Source: CALKCV01 sp964619285
GTDB lineage: Bacteria; Cyanobacteriota; Cyanobacteriia; Cyanobacteriales; Microcoleaceae
DNA length: 10,992 nt
Assembly: GCA_964619285.1 (NCBI GenBank)
Contig: CAZUCT010000240.1
Span: 1-10,992, forward strand
Reading direction: 5' to 3'
Shown here: positions 7,221 to 10,992 of the stretch, piece after piece
Numbering within the stretch: position 1 is the stretch's first letter
Layout of the letters: every line of letters begins with the position of its first letter
Notes under the pieces: generated by a model
The model's database searches: none
Told to the model about the DNA's origin: nothing
The model's input: only the letters and a program-made list of their open reading frames with translations
Program-made: the position numbers and the translations under genes

Positions 7221-7262
7221 ATTAGCCATTAGCCATTAGCCATTAGCAATTAGCCATTAGCA
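7221..7262. repeat. ATTAGCC heptamer array
   Basis: Six in-register units (ATTAGCC or ATTAGCA). The array is separated from the previous one by 6 bp and stops one base short of the TAG stop codon (7264-7266) of the minus-strand glycosyltransferase. Together the two arrays fill the whole convergent gap; no hairpin terminator is visible. Confidence 0.9.
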
Positions 7263-7263
7263 A

Positions 7264-8223
7264 CTAACTTCCCCAAACCTTCTCCAAAACTGCTTCTGGG
7301 GAAATATCAGCCATTTTACCCGTCGAGGATTTAACGGCGATGCAGCGATCGCTCTTAGGCAATAACTTATCTGGTTCGGTGGGACCGAACAGAGCAATAG
7401 TATAAGTTCCCACCGCCACTGCCAAATGCATCGGGGCGCTATCCGTACAGAGCATCAAATTAGCGCAGGCAATAGTAGCAGCCAACTTGCCAATATCCCC
7501 CGGTTCTATTAACTTAATCCCCGGGCACAAGTCCTGCAACCGACTCGCCCAAGCATCGTCCTCCGGTCCCTTCGCCACCACCACGGGCATATTGGGCTGT
7601 TTTTGTTGAATCTCCTGGATAATCTTTTGCCAAGACTCCACCGGATAGATTTTGTCGATGCCCTTAGATTGGGCCAATTGGCTAGAACCGCCGTGAATTA
7701 GAATAGAGCCGCTCTCGGCAATACCCATACGCTCTTGTGTGGCTCGGGCCCATTCGAGGTCGACCTTGGGCACATTAACGGACAGTTTTTTAAAAGGAGT
7801 AACGATGCCAAAACCCTGTAATAAATCGTGGTACATTTCAGCAGCGTACTGCTCGGTTTTTAAAGGCACGGCATCGGTTAAAAAGAAACTGCCCTTGCCG
7901 GCATAGCCGACTCGTTTGGGGATACCGGTCAACCACAGCAACAAGCCGACGGCCCATCGCTGTCCCAGAGAGATAACTGCTTCGTATTCGCGATCGCGAA
8001 TTACCCCGAGCAAATTTCCCCAATCTGCCAGACTATTTGCGTCCTTAAAATCGTAGAGCAGAACATCCCGTGCGGACTTAGAAACCCGATAAGCATCTTT
8101 AGCTCTGGGTTCGGTAACAACGTCAATCTGCGCCTCTGGATAAGACCGCTTCAGGTCATCCAGAGTCGGAAAGAATAAAATTTGATCGCCAATTCCGCCA
8201 GGAACGAGGGCAAGTATTCGCAT
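7264..8223 (-). CDS. Glycosyltransferase family 9 (heptosyltransferase-like)
   Basis: 319 residues, in the normal range for GT9, a GT-B fold family that uses activated sugars. The N-terminal Rossmann part has GGIGDQILFFPTLDDLK (9-25), the signature glycine loop. The C-terminal part has CTDSAPMHLAVAVGT (259-273) followed by IALFGPTEP (276-284), the typical donor-binding region. Family members such as heptosyltransferases build the lipopolysaccharide core at the cytoplasmic side of the inner membrane. Many cyanobacteria lack heptose in their core, so the true sugar and acceptor are unknown. ATG 8223 is the only sensible start, with only a weak AAAG before it. It is divergent from ispD across 85 bp, and no other cell-envelope gene is near. 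Confidence 0.87.
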   Translation of the reverse strand: MRILALVPGGIGDQILFFPTLDDLKRSYPEAQIDVVTEPRAKDAYRVSKSARDVLLYDFKDANSLADWGNLLGVIRDREYEAVISLGQRWAVGLLLWLTGIPKRVGYAGKGSFFLTDAVPLKTEQYAAEMYHDLLQGFGIVTPFKKLSVNVPKVDLEWARATQERMGIAESGSILIHGGSSQLAQSKGIDKIYPVESWQKIIQEIQQKQPNMPVVVAKGPEDDAWASRLQDLCPGIKLIEPGDIGKLAATIACANLMLCTDSAPMHLAVAVGTYTIALFGPTEPDKLLPKSDRCIAVKSSTGKMADISPEAVLEKVWGS

Positions 8224-8297
8224 CTTTATGAATTGTCTTTAGTTATCAGCTTAATCTTAAGAGAAGATAGAGCTCGTTAGACCATTTTTGCCAAATC

Positions 8298-8303
8298 TAT
8301 AAT
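8298..8303 (+). promoter_or_regulatory. Candidate -10 element immediately before ispD
   Basis: A perfect TATAAT ends only 5 bp before the ispD ATG. If used, transcription would begin at or next to the A of the ATG, giving a leaderless message. There is no recognisable -35 at the proper distance, so this may be chance in AT-rich DNA. Confidence 0.35.
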
Positions 8304-8308
8304 CCAAA

Positions 8309-8995
8309 ATGTATTTACTAATTCCTGCAGCAGGGGTGGGACGGCGCATGGGCAGCTCCCGCAACAAACTCCTGCTGACTTTACTGGGCAAACCGCTGTT
8401 GGCCTGGACTTTAGCCGCCGCCGCCGCTTCAGAATCTGTTACCTGGATCGGTATCGTGGGACAGCCCATAGATTTTCCCGACTTCCAAGAAATTTTGGCC
8501 AATTTATCCCTGAAAAAGCCAGTCCGGTTAATTGAAGGGGGCGCCACTCGCCAAGAATCAGTTTATAACGGCTTGCAGGCTCTACCACCAGAGGCCGAAC
8601 GAGTTTTAATTCACGATGGGGCTCGCTGTTTGGCAACTCCCGAGTTATTGGACAGATGCGCTCAAACTATTCTCAGTTGTGGGGGTTTAATTGCGGCTAT
8701 CCCAGTTAAGGACACGATTAAAGTAGTGGATGAAGGGGGTTTAATTCGAGATACTCCAGACCGCAAAAATTTATGGGCCGCGCAAACTCCTCAAGGTTTT
8801 GAGGTGAAATTATTAAAGGAATGTCACGAAAAAGGTAGGTGTTTGGGTTGGGAAGTTACCGACGATGCGGCTTTGTTTGAAAAGTGCGGTTTGCCCGTAA
8901 AAATTGTTGAGGGCGAGGAGACTAATTTAAAGATAACAACGACGGTGGATTTAACTGTAGCTGAATTTATTATTCGCCACCGCACGGCTGGTTAA
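8309..8995 (+). CDS. ispD: 2-C-methyl-D-erythritol 4-phosphate cytidylyltransferase
   Basis: Third step of the methylerythritol phosphate (MEP) route: CTP plus MEP gives CDP-methylerythritol and pyrophosphate, feeding carotenoid, chlorophyll side-chain and quinone synthesis. At 228 residues it has normal length. The nucleotide-binding loop is PAAGVGRRMG with R13 and K20. Then come GGATRQESV (77-85), IHDGAR (101-106), TPDRKNLWAAQTPQGF (149-164) with R152, VTDDA (183-187) and TNLKITTTVDL (205-215) with K208. These correspond to the catalytic and substrate-binding residues known from the E. coli enzyme. The ATG at 8309 fits the family start. No ribosome site precedes it, and a TATAAT lies 5 bp upstream. 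The TAA stop overlaps the first unit of a heptamer array. Divergent from the glycosyltransferase gene. Confidence 0.96.
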   Translation: MYLLIPAAGVGRRMGSSRNKLLLTLLGKPLLAWTLAAAAASESVTWIGIVGQPIDFPDFQEILANLSLKKPVRLIEGGATRQESVYNGLQALPPEAERVLIHDGARCLATPELLDRCAQTILSCGGLIAAIPVKDTIKVVDEGGLIRDTPDRKNLWAAQTPQGFEVKLLKECHEKGRCLGWEVTDDAALFEKCGLPVKIVEGEETNLKITTTVDLTVAEFIIRHRTAG

Positions 8996-9063
8996 TTAAC
9001 AATTAACAATTGACAATTAGCAATTAGCAATTAGCAATTAACAATTAACAATTAGCAATTAAC
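8994..9063. repeat. AATTAAC/AATTAGC heptamer array overlapping the ispD stop
   Basis: Ten perfect in-register 7-bp units (AATTAAC, AATTGAC, AATTAGC). The second and third bases of the ispD stop codon (8993-8995) are the first two bases of the array. It ends 16 bp before the next ATG and makes up nearly the whole intergenic space. Confidence 0.92.
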
Positions 9064-9079
9064 GATTGGGGTACATCTA

Positions 9080-9982
9080 ATGAACGAACGAGAACAATTA
9101 AAAGAGGTATATAAGTTGCTCGGTGAAGGGGTGCGAGAAGCACAGAGCAATAGTTTTGGACAGGCTTTGAATAAGTTTGAAGCAGCGTTAGAATTGAGCC
9201 GACAAGCGGGCGATCGCTCTTGGCAATTAAACGCCCTCCGCAACTTGGCTTATACTCATTCCAAATTAGGACACCAACAGCAGGCAATAAAGTTTCATCG
9301 GCAAGCTTTAATCGTTGCCAGAAAAGAACTAGATGCCGAAACCGAACGCATATTATTTAATAAAATAGGCTGGGATTATTGTCAGTTAGGAGATTACGAC
9401 CTAGCCCTTCGTTTCCAAGCTAGGGCGATCGCTCCTCCTTTGGATTTAAACGACGAGCGCATCTACAATGTTGTAGTTAAAGGTGTTTTATTCGACCTGG
9501 CCAAGACTTTAGATTTGAGGGGAAATAACGCTTTAGCGCGACAATTTTCTAATCAAGCAGATGCCCCTAGTTTTAGCATTTTATATGTTTGGAAAGTTTT
9601 GAAAAACTTGGCTAATGTTTGCGAAAATAGGGGGGAAAAAAATCTAGCAAATAAGTTTGAAAGATTAGCGAAAAAAGCTAAAAATGAATGCCATCAATGT
9701 TTGAAAAATTTTGCTAAAGATTTAGAGAAAATAGGGGAGTTTAAAATGGCTAAAGAGTTGGATTTATTAGCCGAACAAACAGAGAAAATTAACTTGAGTT
9801 TGATAACTGTAGTTAATCAGACAATTAATAACTCCCTTCAAGATTTTAAAGCACGCAAACAAGGCGCTAGACTTGAGGAATTAGAGTTGTTATTGAGTCG
9901 CCATCAATTAAGGGTTTATTATCGAACTAGGGTTACGACTCGTTCTGGTTTTGGTAGGGGCGTTCTTCTAGATGATAATTGA
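9080..9982 (+). CDS. Tetratricopeptide-repeat protein
   Basis: 300 residues, almost all helical, with no signal peptide or membrane segment, so probably cytoplasmic. TPR-like units are visible at about 13-44 (GEGVREAQSNSFGQALNKFE), 49-80 (NLAYTHSKLGHQQQAIKFHR) and 91-120 (NKIGWDYCQLGDYDLALRFQ). More degenerate repeats follow at about 135-165 and 175-235, the last carrying a CHQC pair (204-207). The C-terminal 30 residues are basic and lack the repeat pattern. TPR proteins act as protein-binding scaffolds; no partner can be named here. The ATG at 9080 follows GGGG at a distance of about 9-10 nt, a passable ribosome site. It is downstream of and on the same strand as ispD, but the heptamer array lies between. 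A hairpin terminator follows the gene at 10084-10109. Confidence 0.85.
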   Translation: MNEREQLKEVYKLLGEGVREAQSNSFGQALNKFEAALELSRQAGDRSWQLNALRNLAYTHSKLGHQQQAIKFHRQALIVARKELDAETERILFNKIGWDYCQLGDYDLALRFQARAIAPPLDLNDERIYNVVVKGVLFDLAKTLDLRGNNALARQFSNQADAPSFSILYVWKVLKNLANVCENRGEKNLANKFERLAKKAKNECHQCLKNFAKDLEKIGEFKMAKELDLLAEQTEKINLSLITVVNQTINNSLQDFKARKQGARLEELELLLSRHQLRVYYRTRVTTRSGFGRGVLLDDN

Positions 9983-9991
9983 TTTTTTGGC

Positions 9992-10045
9992 GTTCGTAGT
10001 AAGCATTTAGGTGCTAAAAAATCGCTCTTTGCGATTACTACGAAC
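9992..10045. repeat. Palindromic repeat element, copy 1
   Basis: A 54-bp element with terminal inverted repeats GTTCGTAGTAA and TTACTACGAAC. Inside are two small hairpins: GCATTTAGGTGC and AATCGC-TCTTT-GCGATT. Positions 9992-10044 match 10758-10810 at 49 of 53 bases in the same orientation. It starts 10 bp after the TPR gene stop. Confidence 0.9.
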
Positions 10046-10083
10046 TATTAAAACAATTATACCGTAAACGTACAAGGAATAAA

Positions 10084-10109
10084 AAAAAGGGGTGCGATCT
10101 CCCCTTTTT
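10084..10109. terminator. Bidirectional rho-independent terminator
   Basis: The stem AAAAAGGGG / CCCCTTTTT is perfect over 9 bp with an 8-nt loop (TGCGATCT). Both strands end in a T-rich tract, so it can stop transcripts from either side. It separates the TPR gene from the two-gene unit that follows. Confidence 0.72.
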
Positions 10110-10125
10110 CGATCGAGAAGAGGTA

Positions 10126-10157
10126 TTGACACTTGGGAATTTAGCGATTACTATAAT
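10126..10157 (+). promoter_or_regulatory. Sigma-70-type promoter for the small two-gene unit
   Basis: A perfect TTGACA at 10126-10131 is followed after 17 bp by TACTAT (10149-10154), which overlaps a perfect TATAAT (10152-10157, spacing 20). Transcription would begin near 10161-10165, giving a leader of about 30 nt before the ATG at 10194. It lies just after the terminator, consistent with an independent transcription unit. Confidence 0.65.
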
Positions 10158-10193
10158 TTTAAAATGTTAAAATATTATTTTGGGTGTTGATAA

Positions 10194-10382
10194 ATGGAGG
10201 ATTTTCTTAAGCAAAACGGTCAAGAAGACGAAGATATTTGCGAAAAATTGGCCCAAAAAGATGAGGAAGTGTGTAGAAATTTAAAATCCCCTGCTGCTCG
10301 TGCTAGGTGTTGGCAAAGCGCGAATCACAGATACGCTGCCTGTAGAGCTGGAAAAAAATTACCACCTTTGATTACAGAATAA
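10194..10382 (+). CDS. Small four-cysteine protein, possible orphan polymorphic-toxin C-terminal tail
   Basis: 62 residues, not assignable with certainty. It is charged and helical, with four cysteines (C16, C27, C39, C49) spaced CX10C-X11-CX9C, a pattern that could form a two-helix hairpin held by two disulfides. The end, RCWQSANHRYAACRAGKKLP followed by PLITE, resembles the extreme C-terminus of some large polymorphic toxins, where a CW..A..RYA.C..G..LPPL stretch closes the protein. Here it stands alone: TGA TAA directly precede the ATG in frame, so nothing is fused upstream. No strong ribosome site precedes the ATG. It is 21 bp upstream of a DUF6968-like gene and shares a promoter with it. 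Alternatively it is simply a small conserved protein of unknown role. Confidence 0.65.
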   Translation: MEDFLKQNGQEDEDICEKLAQKDEEVCRNLKSPAARARCWQSANHRYAACRAGKKLPPLITE

Positions 10383-10403
10383 GTTAAAATGAGGTCAGAA
10401 CAA

Positions 10404-10745
10404 ATGAATCTAACAAATGTAGGAGAAATAATTGCTGAGAGAAATCTAAATCTTGTAGGCGATCGCCAAGGAAAAGTAATTATTAGAATTGGCAAGCCTC
10501 AAATTTTTCCAGATTCTTGCGATTATTATTGTCCTTATCAAATTATCGGACTTGCTCCCGAAAAGATTAGGTACGCTGGAGGCATTGATAGCATTCAAGC
10601 TCTTTTACTAGCTCTCGATAAAATCGCGGTGGATTTATATTCTTCTCAAGAAGCGCAAAGCAATCGATTAAGATGGGAAGGAGATGAAACTGGGGAGCTT
10701 GGTTTTCCTTTTCCAGATGCTCTTAAAGATTTAATTGCTCGTTAG
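10404..10745 (+). CDS. DUF6968-like protein, possible immunity-type partner
   Basis: 113 residues from ATG 10404, preferred because GAGG lies 9 nt upstream. An in-frame ATG at 10389 would add five residues but has no ribosome site. The layout from IAERNLNLVG through KVIIRIGKP, DYYCPYQIIGL, KIRYAGGIDSIQALLLALDK and ELGFPFPDAL matches what I know of the small DUF6968 family: two strands, a Cys-containing strand, then the G(V/I)DS.QAL..AL helix. It is soluble, with no signal or membrane segment. Members of this type are often coded directly downstream of toxin-like C-terminal domains, so an immunity or binding role for the preceding small protein is a reasonable inference, not shown. A repeat element begins 12 bp after its stop. 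Confidence 0.75.
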   Translation: MNLTNVGEIIAERNLNLVGDRQGKVIIRIGKPQIFPDSCDYYCPYQIIGLAPEKIRYAGGIDSIQALLLALDKIAVDLYSSQEAQSNRLRWEGDETGELGFPFPDALKDLIAR

Positions 10746-10757
10746 ATGGCGATCGGA

Positions 10758-10810
10758 GTTCGTAGTAAGCATTTAGGTGCTGAAAAATCGCGCTCCGCGA
10801 TTACTACGAA
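10758..10810. repeat. Palindromic repeat element, copy 2
   Basis: Same element and orientation as 9992-10044, with four mismatches in 53 bp. Its right hairpin is AATCGCG-CTC-CGCGATT, one base pair longer than in copy 1 because both partners of that pair changed. It runs directly into the second assembly gap. Confidence 0.9.
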
Positions 10811-10910
10811 NNNNNNNNNNNNNNNNNNNNNNNNNNNNNNNNNNNNNNNNNNNNNNNNNNNNNNNNNNNNNNNNNNNNNNNNNNNNNNNNNNNNNNNNNN
10901 NNNNNNNNNN
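10811..10910. other. Assembly gap (100 N)
   Basis: Exactly 100 N, so the true size is unknown. Repeats related to each other lie on both sides, so the gap probably hides more tandem units. Confidence 0.95.
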
Positions 10911-10991
10911 CCAATCGCGCTCCGCGATTACTACGAACCAATCGCGCTCCGCGATTACTACGAACCAATCGCGCTCCGCGATTACTACGAA
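10911..10991. repeat. 27-bp tandem array derived from the palindromic element
   Basis: Three identical 27-bp units with no spacers, continuing to the window edge. Each unit is CC plus the last 25 bases of copy 2 at 10758-10810, including its AATCGCG-CTC-CGCGATT hairpin and the ACTACGAA end. The left half of the element is absent. Confidence 0.92.
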
Positions 10992-10992
10992 C

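Noticed and set aside
8257..8636. Minus-strand reading frames over ispD
   Set aside because: They are antisense to ispD, whose motifs are clear.
9045..9287. Minus-strand reading frames of 63-80 codons
   Set aside because: They run antisense to the TPR gene and end within the heptamer array; no start signal or family pattern.
272..10465. GCGATCGC palindromes as regulatory sites
   Set aside because: About fifteen copies are scattered mainly inside genes. This is the HIP1 background of cyanobacterial genomes, not local regulation.
10911..10992. CRISPR array
   Set aside because: Units of 27 bp follow one another with no spacers, so this is a simple tandem repeat.

Overview
The window reads as chromosomal DNA of a cyanobacterium, probably a filamentous one. 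It contains about fifteen copies of the palindrome GCGATCGC (HIP1), which is hugely over-represented in cyanobacteria. Gene content agrees: a CRR6-type NDH-1 assembly factor, a DUF3685/Ycf55-type receiver protein and a non-mevalonate isoprenoid gene (ispD). The intergenic spaces are filled with 7-bp tandem repeats of the STRR kind described in filamentous cyanobacteria. Two runs of exactly 100 N (3068-3167 and 10811-10910) are assembly gaps of unknown true length, and both lie in tandem repeats.

Layout. At 1-102 there is a GC-rich 33-bp tandem repeat. From 103 to 5211 three genes lie on the minus strand. In transcription order they are a large membrane-anchored repeat protein with a Tyr/Pro-rich tail (2982-5211, interrupted by a gap), a receiver-DUF3685 protein (1009-2904) and a DUF62 S-adenosylmethionine hydrolase (103-882). 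A gene-free stretch (5271-5897) holds a 133-bp MITE-like element with terminal inverted repeats and an 8-bp target duplication. Next come a Fur/PerR-type regulator (5898-6395, minus), the CRR6 gene (6678-7163, plus), a family 9 glycosyltransferase (7264-8223, minus), ispD (8309-8995, plus) and a TPR protein (9080-9982, plus). After a bidirectional terminator and a good sigma-70-type promoter, a two-gene unit follows: a 62-residue four-cysteine protein and a DUF6968-like protein. The last 235 bp are palindromic and tandem repeats.

How it fits together. Most genes look like independent housekeeping units rather than one pathway: isoprenoid precursor synthesis, NDH-1 assembly, redox/metal regulation and SAM turnover. 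The accessory signal is in the intergenic DNA and at the right end. Heptamer arrays carry or touch the stop codons of several genes. The small Cys-rich/DUF6968-like pair has its own promoter, is insulated by a terminator and is bracketed by two same-orientation copies of a 53-bp palindromic repeat. It resembles the C-terminal tail of a polymorphic toxin plus its immunity-type partner, but this functional reading is inference.
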